Source: C-114 sp963719285
Lineage (GTDB): Bacteria > Chloroflexota > Limnocylindria > Limnocylindrales > CSP1-4
Assembly: GCA_963719285.1 (NCBI GenBank)
Contig: CAVRBO010000004.1
Location: forward strand, 930,001-994,000
Length of the DNA stretch: 64,000 bases
Reading direction: 5' to 3'
The notes under the pieces were generated by a model that was not told where the DNA came from, ran no database searches, and saw nothing but the letters and a program-made list of their open reading frames with translations. A program made the position numbers and the translations under genes. Within the stretch, counting starts at the first letter, position 1. Every line of letters starts with the position of its first letter. This document shows, piece by piece, positions 19,416-27,907 of this stretch.

Positions 19416-20129
19416 TCAGGCCCCCGGCTCGAGGCGGTAGCCGACGCCGCGCACCGCGACGATCGCCGGTCCGCCGTGGCCGTCGAGCTTGGATCGCAGC
19501 CGTGCGAGATGCGGCTTGAGCCACAGCAGGTCGGGGTCGGCGTCGGCCGGCCAGCCGGCGCGGGCGAGGCGGAGATGCGGGACGACCGCGCCATCCGCGC
19601 GCAGGAGCGTCTCGAGCAGCCGGAACTCGGTCGGGGTCAGGTCGAGGATCGTGCCGCCCACCCGCGCTTCGTGGCGGCTCGGGTCGACCGACAACTCGCC
19701 GATCGTGAGGCGGCCACCGGACGGTTCGAGGCCCCGGCCGCTCCCCTCCGCGCGGCGCATCACGGCCGCGATGCGGGCCAGGAGCTCGGCCTTGCCGAAC
19801 GGCTTCGTGAGGTAGTCGTCCGCGCCGATGCCGAGCGCGCGGACCTTGGCCGGCTCGCCGCTCTCGCCGCTCACGACGATGATCGGCGAGGTCCCGGCGG
19901 CCCGGATCTGGCCGGCCACCGTGAACCCGTCCGGGCCGGGCATCGCGAGGTCGAGGAGGACGAGGTCAGGGCCCTCCTCGCGGAACCGGCGGACGGCCGT
20001 GAGCCCGTCGTACGCCGTGATGACCTGGTGGCCCTCCGTGCTGACGAGCGCCGTGATCGCACCGACCATCGCCGGGTCGTCGTCCACCACGAGGATTCGC
20101 AACGTCCGGCCGGTGCTCGCGGGCGCCAT
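19416..20129 (-). CDS. OmpR-family response regulator
   Basis: A 237-residue regulator from ATG 20129. Receiver: LRILVVDDDPAMVG, phospho-acceptor in LVLLDLAMPGPDG, Lys in DDYLTKPFGK. The winged helix has LDLTPTEFRLLETLL and AVRGVGYRLEPGA. Its ATG overlaps the upstream kinase stop by one base (TGATG on the minus strand), so this is a cognate pair. Its DNA-binding domain shares the WLKPHLARLRSKL helix with the regulator at 10193-11005, pointing to a duplicated system. Confidence 0.9.
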   Translation of the reverse strand: MAPASTGRTLRILVVDDDPAMVGAITALVSTEGHQVITAYDGLTAVRRFREEGPDLVLLDLAMPGPDGFTVAGQIRAAGTSPIIVVSGESGEPAKVRALGIGADDYLTKPFGKAELLARIAAVMRRAEGSGRGLEPSGGRLTIGELSVDPSRHEARVGGTILDLTPTEFRLLETLLRADGAVVPHLRLARAGWPADADPDLLWLKPHLARLRSKLDGHGGPAIVAVRGVGYRLEPGA

Positions 20130-21397
20130 CAGACGGCCGCCGCGGCGGGCAGGGCGACCACGAACCGCGCCCCGGCCGGTTCGGCCGGCTCGCACCACAA
20201 CCGGCCGCCCATCGACTCGACGATCCGCCTCGCCGCGTAGAGGCCGATACCCGAGCCACGCGCGGTGTGCGTGTCGCGGCGCGCATACGGTTCGAAGATG
20301 CGGTCCCGCCATTCGGCCGGGATCCCCGGTCCCTCGTCGGAGACCCGGAGCAGGGCCACGCCCTCGTCCAGGACGCAGTCGATCCTGATCGTGCTGTCCG
20401 GCGGCGCGTACTTGACCGCGTTCTCGACCAGGTGCTCGATGACCTGGCGGAGGCGTGGGGGATCGGCCAGGACGTAGCGCCGGACGTCGGCGTGGAGGTC
20501 GACGGTGTGGCGGCGGAGGAGCGGACGGACGGACGCGAGCGTCTCGCGCACGACGTCGAAGACGTCGACCGGGACGACCTCGAGCTGGGCCGGGTCGGTC
20601 GGTCGGACCGAGGCGAGGATGGAGTCGACCAGCCGATCGAGCCGCTCGACCTGGTCGAGCGCTCCACGGTGCCAGCCTTCGCGCACCGCGCGCCGGTCCG
20701 GGTCGCGCGACTCCCGTCCGTCGAGCGGCGGATCCTCGGACAGCAGGTCGGTGTAGGCACGGACGACGGCCAGCGGCGTCCGCAGTTCGTGGGTCACGAG
20801 GGCGATGAGCTCGACCCGGGCCTGATCGAGCGCCTTGAGCTCGTCCACCTGGCGGGCCAATTCCTGTTGGAGGCGCACCTTCTCGACGATCCCGGCCAGC
20901 AGCTCGGCGATGTCCGACAAGTGGCGGACGTCGTCCTCGACGAAGTCACGCGGTTGCTCCGTCTGGACGTTGAGCACGCCGATGACCTGCTCGCCAAGGG
21001 TGAGCGGCACGGACAGCATCGAGGCGATGAACCGGCGCTGGTCGATGCCGCGGACCCACAGGAAGCGCGGGTCGGCCGGCACGTCGGGGATGACCATCGG
21101 GCTGCGCGCCGCGGCGACCCGCCCGGTCACCCCTTCACCGAGCGGGATGTGCGCTCGGCCGATCTGGTACCGGTCGAGGCCGTTCGTCGCCGCGAGCGTC
21201 AGGCCCGCCTCGTCGCGGTCCAGGAGGTACAGCGACGAGACACTCGCCCTGAGCGCGTCGCGCGTCCCGTCCACGACCGCCTCGAGGAGCTCGTCCCATG
21301 TCCGGGCCGTGGTCGCCAGCCGGGCGACATGGTGGAGGAAGCGGAGCCGTTCGAGCTGCTCCGCGGCCGCCGCCGGATCGAGGTCGCGGGCCGTCAT
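20129..21397 (-). CDS. GAF-domain sensor histidine kinase
   Basis: A 422-residue soluble kinase. GAF domain from about residue 25 (SLYLLDRDEAGLTLAATNGL), HisKA with LVTHELRTPLAVVRAY, HATPase with HLVENAVKYAP and DEGPGIPAEWRDRIFEPY, and GIGLYAARRIV as the G2 box. Start taken as ATG 21397; a GTG three codons upstream (21406) is an alternative. Forms an operon with the downstream regulator. The divergent gene is the KdpD-type kinase, about 200 bases away. Confidence 0.9.
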   Translation of the reverse strand: MTARDLDPAAAAEQLERLRFLHHVARLATTARTWDELLEAVVDGTRDALRASVSSLYLLDRDEAGLTLAATNGLDRYQIGRAHIPLGEGVTGRVAAARSPMVIPDVPADPRFLWVRGIDQRRFIASMLSVPLTLGEQVIGVLNVQTEQPRDFVEDDVRHLSDIAELLAGIVEKVRLQQELARQVDELKALDQARVELIALVTHELRTPLAVVRAYTDLLSEDPPLDGRESRDPDRRAVREGWHRGALDQVERLDRLVDSILASVRPTDPAQLEVVPVDVFDVVRETLASVRPLLRRHTVDLHADVRRYVLADPPRLRQVIEHLVENAVKYAPPDSTIRIDCVLDEGVALLRVSDEGPGIPAEWRDRIFEPYARRDTHTARGSGIGLYAARRIVESMGGRLWCEPAEPAGARFVVALPAAAAV

Positions 21398-21604
21398 CGC
21401 GGTCACGATACAAGGGTACGGAGCGGGCCCGGCACGCAGGTTGCGGGCCGGTCGCGACACGGACCCGAAACGGTGGCGGCGTCCCTGGGTCGCGACCGCA
21501 GGCTCAAACGGCGGCTCGACGTCCCGCCCCTTGGTGGCTCCGCGAGCGCTGTGCCGGGCGCCCTGCGCCATCCGCGGGCTGGCCGCATGGCTACCATCGT
21601 CGTG

Positions 21605-23185
21605 ATGGATCGCCTCGGCCGACTGCACGTTCGCCCGCGGCGCGGCGCGGTCATCGTGACCGTGCTGTCGTTGGCCGGCTCCACGCTTGTCGTCGCCGTG
21701 CTCGAGAACGTCGTCCGGGTCCCCAATGCCGCGTCGGTGTACCTGCTGGCAGTCCTTGCGGCCGGCATGTTCGGGGGCACGTTGCCCGCGGTCGTCTCGG
21801 CTGTCGCGTCCTTCTTCCTGTACGACCTCTTCTTCACCGAACCGTACCTGACGCTCACGATCACGGACGCGAGCGAGTGGCTCAACCTCCTGCTCTTCCT
21901 TGCCGTGGCGATCGCGATCGGCCGGCTCGCTGCCCTCCAGGCGCAACGAGCCGCAGAGGCTACCGAACGGGCTCATGAGGCCCAGGCCCTTTTCGGGGTC
22001 AGCCGGTCGCTGGCCACCACGGACGACCTCCCGACCGGCGCGGCGACTGTCCTGCGCCAGCTCGAGTCGTCCGGCACGATGGAGCGCCTCTGGCTGGGCC
22101 TCGGTCCGAGCCCGGCCGAGGAAAAGGTCGTCGCCGACACCGGTGCCGGCATGCCGCTCCCGGTTCCGACGTGGCACGTCGTGCTCCAGCGGACCCAAGG
22201 CGACGAGCCGTCCCGCTGGGCGCGCACCCACGTTGGCGCGCGCCCGACCGCGAGACGGAGCGGCGACGGGACGACGGTCCACCGGATCCGGGTCGAGGTC
22301 CCGGGCGAGGTCGTCGGTTCGCTGTGGGCGCTCCGGACCGTCGGGCGGCCCGAACCCGACAGGGCCGAGACCCGGATCCTGTCCGCGGCGGCCGATCAGC
22401 TTGGACAGGCCGTCAGGCGCCAGCGCCTCGCTCAGGAGGCTCTGGAAGCCGAATTGGCTCGTCGCGGAGAGGCGCTCATGGGCGCGCTCCTCGACTCTGT
22501 GTCGCACGACCTGCGCACTCCCCTGGCGACGATCCGTGCGGCCGCCGGGAGCATGCTCGACGAGACTGTGGCTTGGAGCCCGGACGAGCGGTCGAGCGCC
22601 CTGCGCTCGATCGACTCGGAAGCCGAGCGGATGAACCGGCTCGTCCGCAACCTGCTCGACCTGAGCCGGATCGAAGGTGGCGCGCTGCGTCCGGAGCTCG
22701 AACCGCACGACCTCGACGACCTCGTGCATCGGGTCGTCCAGCGGGTCCCCACCGACAAGGCCGTCGAGCTCGACATCCCGGCTGATCTCCCGCCGCTGGT
22801 CGTCGACGACACGTACCTCGACGAGGTCCTGACCAACCTCGTCGAGAACGCGATCCGTTACGGTGGAGCGGTCATCCGGATCGGCGCCCGAGAGGCGACC
22901 CGAGGCGAGGCGCCGACCGTCGAGGTGGTCGTCGAAGACAGCGGCGGGGGGGTATCGGAGGCTGACATCGCACGCATCTTCGACAAGTTCTACCGCGTCC
23001 AGCGCCCCGGCCAGGGCTCGCGCCCCGGCATGGGCATCGGCCTGACCGTCGCGCAGGGCCTCGCCCGGGCGATGGGCGGTGACGTGACGGCCGAGCGGAG
23101 CGGGCTGGGTGGGTTGGCCTTCCGGGTCTGCCTGCCGGCCGTCCACATGCCTCCGGAGCCGGGTGACGACGCGGTGACCGCTTGA
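21605..23185 (+). CDS. kdpD: KdpD C-terminal half: membrane sensor histidine kinase
   Basis: A 526-residue protein equal to the C-terminal half of a normal KdpD. The DUF4118 membrane region (about residues 15-110, with YLLAVLAAGMFGGTLPAVVS and FFLYDLFFTEPYLTLTI) precedes a GAF-like stretch, HisKA (SVSHDLRTPLATIRAAAG) and HATPase (NLVENAIRYGG, GMGIGLTVAQGLARAMGG). The N-terminal KdpD/USP part is encoded separately at 23943-25130 on the other strand. Start uncertain: ATG 21605 or in-frame ATG 21587. The stop overlaps the kdpE start by four bases (TTGA). It would phosphorylate KdpE under potassium limitation. Confidence 0.88.
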   Translation: MDRLGRLHVRPRRGAVIVTVLSLAGSTLVVAVLENVVRVPNAASVYLLAVLAAGMFGGTLPAVVSAVASFFLYDLFFTEPYLTLTITDASEWLNLLLFLAVAIAIGRLAALQAQRAAEATERAHEAQALFGVSRSLATTDDLPTGAATVLRQLESSGTMERLWLGLGPSPAEEKVVADTGAGMPLPVPTWHVVLQRTQGDEPSRWARTHVGARPTARRSGDGTTVHRIRVEVPGEVVGSLWALRTVGRPEPDRAETRILSAAADQLGQAVRRQRLAQEALEAELARRGEALMGALLDSVSHDLRTPLATIRAAAGSMLDETVAWSPDERSSALRSIDSEAERMNRLVRNLLDLSRIEGGALRPELEPHDLDDLVHRVVQRVPTDKAVELDIPADLPPLVVDDTYLDEVLTNLVENAIRYGGAVIRIGAREATRGEAPTVEVVVEDSGGGVSEADIARIFDKFYRVQRPGQGSRPGMGIGLTVAQGLARAMGGDVTAERSGLGGLAFRVCLPAVHMPPEPGDDAVTA

Positions 23186-23946
23186 GTGGGCCGGCAGGCT
23201 CCGCGCAGGCGAGCGCGGGAGCGCGGCTGCTGCTCGTGGAGGACGACGAGGAGGCGCGTCATCTCCTTCAGGGCTACCTCATCAGGATCGGTTACAGGGT
23301 CGATGAGGCCGGCACGGCCGACGACGCGATGCGGGCCTGGGACGCGCATCGGGCCGACCTCATCCTCCTCGATCTCGGCCTGCCCGACGCCGACGGAGTC
23401 GACGTCGTCCGGCGGGTCCGCCGCGAGGCCACGACGCCGATCGTCATCCTCTCGGCCCGCGGCGCCGAGCGCGACAAGATCAAGGCCCTCGAGGCCGGTG
23501 CCGACGACTATCTGACCAAGCCGTTCGGGACCGCCGAGCTCAACGCCCGGATCCGGGCCGTTCTGCGCCGGGCTGCCGGGCCCGACGCGGACGTGCGGGG
23601 CCGACTCACCCTCGGTCCGATCGAGCTCGACACGCTCCAGCACCGGGTGACTGTGTCCGGGGTCGCCGTCCGGCTCACGCCGCGGGAGTTCGAGCTCCTC
23701 AAGGTCCTCCTGTCCAATCCCGGGCGGGTCGTGACGAAGGGGCGCCTGCTGCGCGCCGTGTGGGGTCTTGCCTACGCCGAGGAGAGCCACTACGTCCACG
23801 TGTACGTGAACCGACTCCGGCGCAAGCTTGCGGCCGCCGATCCCATCGGTGCGGTGGAGGACCTGATCGCGACCGAGCCCGGCATCGGCTACCGGATGGC
23901 CGACGACGCGCCTGCCCCGCCTGGCGTGCACGAGCCGTCGGATTAG
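23182..23946 (+). CDS. kdpE: KdpE response regulator
   Basis: A 254-residue OmpR-family regulator. Receiver with LLLVEDDEEARHLLQ, LILLDLGLPDADGVD and DDYLTKPFGTAEL; winged helix with LTPREFELLKVLLSNPGRVV and HVYVNRLRRKLAAADP, close to KdpE of other bacteria. TTG at 23182 overlapping the kinase stop is the only plausible start in frame. The stop overlaps the stop of the convergent kdpD sensor gene by two bases (TAG 23944-23946 against TAA at 23945-23943). Expected to activate the kdpFABC operon. Confidence 0.9.
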   Translation: MSGPAGSAQASAGARLLLVEDDEEARHLLQGYLIRIGYRVDEAGTADDAMRAWDAHRADLILLDLGLPDADGVDVVRRVRREATTPIVILSARGAERDKIKALEAGADDYLTKPFGTAELNARIRAVLRRAAGPDADVRGRLTLGPIELDTLQHRVTVSGVAVRLTPREFELLKVLLSNPGRVVTKGRLLRAVWGLAYAEESHYVHVYVNRLRRKLAAADPIGAVEDLIATEPGIGYRMADDAPAPPGVHEPSD

Positions 23947-25130
23947 TCGCCTCGCTCGGTCTCACTGTCCTTCCCGCTGGCCCGGCCGGGGCCTGTCAAA
24001 TGGACCTCGATCTCGGGGAGCTGCTCGATGAGCGCCTCGACTGGCGACTTCGCGAAGAGTCGCAGGCCGTGCCGCTCCTCGTAGGCGAGGACGATGTGGG
24101 TCACCCGCCGGTCGCGGGCGACCCCGACGAGCCCGGTAACGCGGTCTGCCGCCTCGCGTCGGACCACCTCGGCGCCCAGGTCGTCGGCAAAGTCCAGGTT
24201 CTCCTGGAGGTCGCGGCTCCGGTCGAACGAAAGGCGGGCGACCTCGGGCGTATCGATCACCACGGCCAGGAGCGGCACGTCGAGTGCGGCCGCGATCAGC
24301 CCACCCCGTCGGAGGGCACGTCGGCTTTCGGGGCGCTCGTCGACCGCGACGAGGACCCGCTCGGTCACCGGCCGGATCCGATCGCTCCCGTGGGCACCGA
24401 CGATGCCCTCGAGCTCGTCGTCCACTTGGCGGGTGACAAAGCGCAGCGACAGTTCGCGCAGCGCGGTCAGGTTCGGCTCGGTGAAGAATCGGTCGAGGGC
24501 GAGGCGTGCCCGGTCCGGAGGGTAGACGTTGCCGTGGCGGATCCGCTGGCGCAGCGCGTGAGGGCTCATGTCGACGAGCTCGACCTCCTCGGCCGAGGCG
24601 AATATCCGGTCCGGGAGCCGTTCCCGGACGGGAGCACCCACGATCGTCTCGACCGCGTCGGCGACCGACGCGATGTGCTGGACGTTGCACGTCGAGATGA
24701 CGTGGATGCCGGCCTCGCGGATGAGCTCGACGTCCTCCCATCGCTTTTCACGCGGGGACCCGGGGGCGTTCGTGTGGGCCATCTCGTCGACGATCGCCAC
24801 GGTCGGACTTCGCGCGATGACCGCGGCGGCGTCCATCTCCTCGACCGTGACGCCGCCGTACGGGACCTTGAGGCGGGGCACGATCTCGAGCCCATCGAGC
24901 AGCTCAAGGGTGCGCGGCCGGCCGTGACACTCCGCGAACCCGACCACGACGTCCGTGCCCCGCTCCGCGCGCCGGTGCGCCTCCTCGAGCATGCGGTACG
25001 TCTTGCCGACGCCGGGAGCCATGCCGAGATAGATACGCAGCCGTCCGCGCGTGTCAGCGCGCTCGTTCTCCAGGCGAGCGAGCATCTCGTCGCCGGTCGG
25101 GCGGGCGGGTTCGGCCCAGCGATCGGTCAT
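23943..25130 (-). CDS. kdpD: KdpD N-terminal half: KdpD domain plus universal-stress domain, no kinase
   Basis: A 395-residue soluble protein. The KdpD domain has Walker A in YLGMAPGVGKTYRMLEEAHR, then VEEMDAAAVIARSP and VDEMAHTNAPGSPREKRWEDV. A USP-type domain follows at about residues 235-385 (VLVAVDERPESRRALRRGG, THIVLAYEERHGL). It ends where a normal KdpD would enter its membrane region. Last gene of the kdp operon, starting just after kdpC. ATG 25130 chosen; an upstream ATG at 25157 would overlap kdpC. It probably interacts with the separate kinase at 21605-23185 to restore a full sensor; that interaction is inferred. Confidence 0.88.
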   Translation of the reverse strand: MTDRWAEPARPTGDEMLARLENERADTRGRLRIYLGMAPGVGKTYRMLEEAHRRAERGTDVVVGFAECHGRPRTLELLDGLEIVPRLKVPYGGVTVEEMDAAAVIARSPTVAIVDEMAHTNAPGSPREKRWEDVELIREAGIHVISTCNVQHIASVADAVETIVGAPVRERLPDRIFASAEEVELVDMSPHALRQRIRHGNVYPPDRARLALDRFFTEPNLTALRELSLRFVTRQVDDELEGIVGAHGSDRIRPVTERVLVAVDERPESRRALRRGGLIAAALDVPLLAVVIDTPEVARLSFDRSRDLQENLDFADDLGAEVVRREAADRVTGLVGVARDRRVTHIVLAYEERHGLRLFAKSPVEALIEQLPEIEVHLTGPGRASGKDSETERGD

Positions 25131-25140
25131 CACGCCATCG

Positions 25141-25722
25141 TCATCGCAACAGCCCATCGAGGTCGAGGTTCACGAGCAGTACGTTGACCCGCGGCTGGCC
25201 GATGAAGCCCAGGAGTGCGCCCGTCGTGTGGCGGGCGATCACGGCCCGGATGGCGTCGGGCGTCATGCCCCGTGCGGTCGCGACGCGGTCCACCTGGTAA
25301 TCGGCCGCGTCCGGGCTGATCTCCGGATCGAGGCCCGAACCCGAGGTCGTCACGAGCTCGACCGGGACCGGGCCGCCTCCGTTCGCGGCCCGCATCGCAT
25401 CCACGGATGCGGCGATCCGGTCGATGAGGGCCTTGCTCGTCGGGCCCAGGTTCGAGCCCGCCGACGAGGTCCCGTCATAGCCGTCCCTGCCGGCCGCGGA
25501 TGGGCGGCCCCAGAGGTACTTCGGGTCGTCGAACGACTGGCCGATGAGGCTCGATCCGACGACGGTGCCGTTCACGCTGATGAAGGAACCGCCGGCCTGG
25601 CTCGGGAAGGCGAGCTGGGCGATGCCGGTCACGACCGCCGGGTAGGCGAGCCCGGTGATGACCGTGAGCAGGATGAGGATGGCGATCGCCGGGCGGAGCT
25701 GGGTGGAGATGAAGGAGCGCAT
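25141..25722 (-). CDS. kdpC: Potassium-transporting ATPase subunit KdpC
   Basis: A 193-residue protein with one N-terminal membrane helix (AIAILILLTVITGLAYPAVV), then the conserved LWGRPSAAG and the SGSGLDPEISPDAA signature of KdpC, and a C-terminal VNVLLVNLDLDGLL. Start at ATG 25722, preceded by a short gap after kdpB. KdpC stabilises nucleotide binding by KdpB in the KdpFABC pump. Confidence 0.95.
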   Translation of the reverse strand: MRSFISTQLRPAIAILILLTVITGLAYPAVVTGIAQLAFPSQAGGSFISVNGTVVGSSLIGQSFDDPKYLWGRPSAAGRDGYDGTSSAGSNLGPTSKALIDRIAASVDAMRAANGGGPVPVELVTTSGSGLDPEISPDAADYQVDRVATARGMTPDAIRAVIARHTTGALLGFIGQPRVNVLLVNLDLDGLLR

Positions 25723-25732
25723 GGGCGACGCC

Positions 25733-27904
25733 TCAGGCCAGGCGAAGTGCGGCGACGAGGAGGTCGATCGCCTTGATCCCGATGAACGGGGTGACGATCC
25801 CGCCGAGGCCATAGATGAGCAGGTTGCGCTGGAGCAGCTCGCTCGCGGGCGCGGCCCGGAAGGCGACGCCGCGTATGGCGAGGGGGATGAGCGCGACGAT
25901 GATGAGCGCGTTGAAGATGACTGCCGAGAGGATCGCGCTCTGGGGCGTGCTCAGGCCCATGATGTTGAGGGCGTTGAGCTCCGGGTAGACAGTCGCGAAC
26001 AGGGCCGGCACGATCGCGAAGTACTTCGCGATGTCGTTCGCGATCGAGAACGTCGTGATCGAGCCGCGGGTGATGAGCAGCTGCTTGCCGATCGCGATGA
26101 CCTCGAGCAGCTTGGTCGGGTCCGAATCGAGGTCGACCATGTTGGCCGCCTCCTTGGCCGCCGACGTGCCGCTGTTCATGGCCAGCCCGACGTCGGCCTG
26201 GGCGAGGGCCGGCGCGTCGTTCGTGCCGTCGCCGGTCATCGCGACGAGATGGCCCTCGGCTTGTTCGGCCCGGATGAACCCGATCTTATCCTCGGGCTTC
26301 GCCTCGGCGATGAAGTGGTCGACCCCGGCCTCTCGGGCTATCGTCGCGGCCGTCCGTGGGTTGTCGCCGGTGACCATGACCGTCCGGATGCCCATCCGCC
26401 GGAACTCGGCGAACCGCTCGACCAGACCCTCCTTGACCGTGTCCTTGAGTTCGATGACGCCGAGCACGCACCTCTCGCGCCGGATCGCCAGCGGAGTCGC
26501 GCCCTGGTCGGCGATGCGATCCGTGACCTCGTTGACGGCGGCCGGCAGGCCGCCGTCAACCTCGCGGGCGATCGCGTCCACCGCGCCCTTCAGGACCAGC
26601 GCACCGTCGGTGAGGCGGACCCCGCTCGTCCGGGTCTCGGCCCGGAACGCGATGGCCTCGCCGATCGTCGCGTCGAGCGCGGCGAATCCCGGGGCGTCGC
26701 CGGCGCCGGCCGGCGCGGCGAGCTCGGCAAGTCGGGCGCGCGCGAGCTCGACGATCGAGCGACCCTCCGGAGTCTCGTCGCGGATCGACGAGACGAGGGC
26801 TGCCGTGGTGACTTCTGCCTCGGTCACGCCGGGTGCCGCGGTGATCGTCGCCGCGAGCCGGTTGCCGTAGGTGATCGTGCCGGTCTTGTCGAGCAGGATC
26901 ACGTCCACGTCGCCGGACGCTTCGACCGCCCGCCCGCTCATCGCCAGGACGTTGAACCGGGCGACGCGGTCCATCCCGGCGATCCCGATCGCCGAGAGCA
27001 GGCCGCCGATCGTCGTGGGGATGAGGCAGACGAGAAGGGCCACCAGCGCGACCGTATCGACGACCGTCCCGGCGTACTGGCCGAAGGGCCGCAACGTGAC
27101 CGTCGCGAGGAGGAACACGAGGGTGAGGCCCGACAGCAGGATCGAGAGGGCGATCTCGTTCGGCGTGCGCTGTCGCTTGGCGCCCTCGACCAGGGCGATC
27201 ATCCGGTCGAGGAAGGTCTCGCCCGGGTCGGCCGTGATCCGGATGACGAGCCGGTCGCTGGTCAGCGTCGTGCCGCCGGTCACGCTGCTCCGGATGTCGG
27301 TGCCGGGTTCCTTGAGTACGGGCGCCGACTCGCCGGTGATGGCCGACTCGTTGACGAATCCGACCCCCTCGATGACGTCGCCGTCGCCCGGGATCGACTG
27401 ACCCTCCTCGACGACGACGATATCGTCGCGCCGGAGTTCCGCCGAGCCGACCTGCTCGATCGAACCGTCCGCCCGGCGCCGGTTGGCGACCATCACCGAT
27501 CGGGTCCGCCGGAGGGTGGCCGCCTGGGCGCGCCCACGGGCCTCGGCGACGGCCTCTGCGTAGGTGGCGAACAGGACCGTGAACCATAGCCAGATCGCGA
27601 TCTGGACTTGGAAGCCGATGCCGACGGGGCCGCCGACCGGCTGGAACCCGGTCACGTTGCCCATCGCGATGAGGGTCACGAGGACGGCCGTGATCTCCAC
27701 GGCGAACATGACCGGGTTGCGAGCGAGGTGTCGCGGGTGAAGCTTGCGGACCGACTCTGGGAGGGCGGCCAGGAGCAAGTCCGGGTCGAGGATCCCGCGC
27801 GGCCGCTGGGCACCGCCGAACGGGGCCCCGGACGAGGGGCGACCCCAGCGCTGGAAGCGGCGGGTGCCACGCGAGAGGTCGATCGAACGGCTGATGAAGC
27901 CCAT
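25733..27904 (-). CDS. kdpB: Potassium-transporting ATPase catalytic subunit KdpB
   Basis: A 723-residue P-type ATPase. The actuator motif is AITGESAPVLKE, the phosphorylation site ILLDKTGTITYGNR, and the hinge MTGDGTNDAPALAQADVGLA. The polar TM5 region, the potassium/energy-coupling site, is in the expected place (SIANDIAKYFAIVPALF). The N-terminus is about 40 residues longer than usual and basic. Pumps K+ with KdpA/C/F at the cell membrane. Four bases separate it from kdpA. Confidence 0.97.
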   Translation of the reverse strand: MGFISRSIDLSRGTRRFQRWGRPSSGAPFGGAQRPRGILDPDLLLAALPESVRKLHPRHLARNPVMFAVEITAVLVTLIAMGNVTGFQPVGGPVGIGFQVQIAIWLWFTVLFATYAEAVAEARGRAQAATLRRTRSVMVANRRRADGSIEQVGSAELRRDDIVVVEEGQSIPGDGDVIEGVGFVNESAITGESAPVLKEPGTDIRSSVTGGTTLTSDRLVIRITADPGETFLDRMIALVEGAKRQRTPNEIALSILLSGLTLVFLLATVTLRPFGQYAGTVVDTVALVALLVCLIPTTIGGLLSAIGIAGMDRVARFNVLAMSGRAVEASGDVDVILLDKTGTITYGNRLAATITAAPGVTEAEVTTAALVSSIRDETPEGRSIVELARARLAELAAPAGAGDAPGFAALDATIGEAIAFRAETRTSGVRLTDGALVLKGAVDAIAREVDGGLPAAVNEVTDRIADQGATPLAIRRERCVLGVIELKDTVKEGLVERFAEFRRMGIRTVMVTGDNPRTAATIAREAGVDHFIAEAKPEDKIGFIRAEQAEGHLVAMTGDGTNDAPALAQADVGLAMNSGTSAAKEAANMVDLDSDPTKLLEVIAIGKQLLITRGSITTFSIANDIAKYFAIVPALFATVYPELNALNIMGLSTPQSAILSAVIFNALIIVALIPLAIRGVAFRAAPASELLQRNLLIYGLGGIVTPFIGIKAIDLLVAALRLA

Positions 27905-27907
27905 GGC

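Noticed and set aside
20267..21586. Long plus-strand extension upstream of the KdpD kinase start
   Set aside because: It is antisense to the GAF kinase at 20129-21397; the DUF4118 membrane region begins only after 21605.
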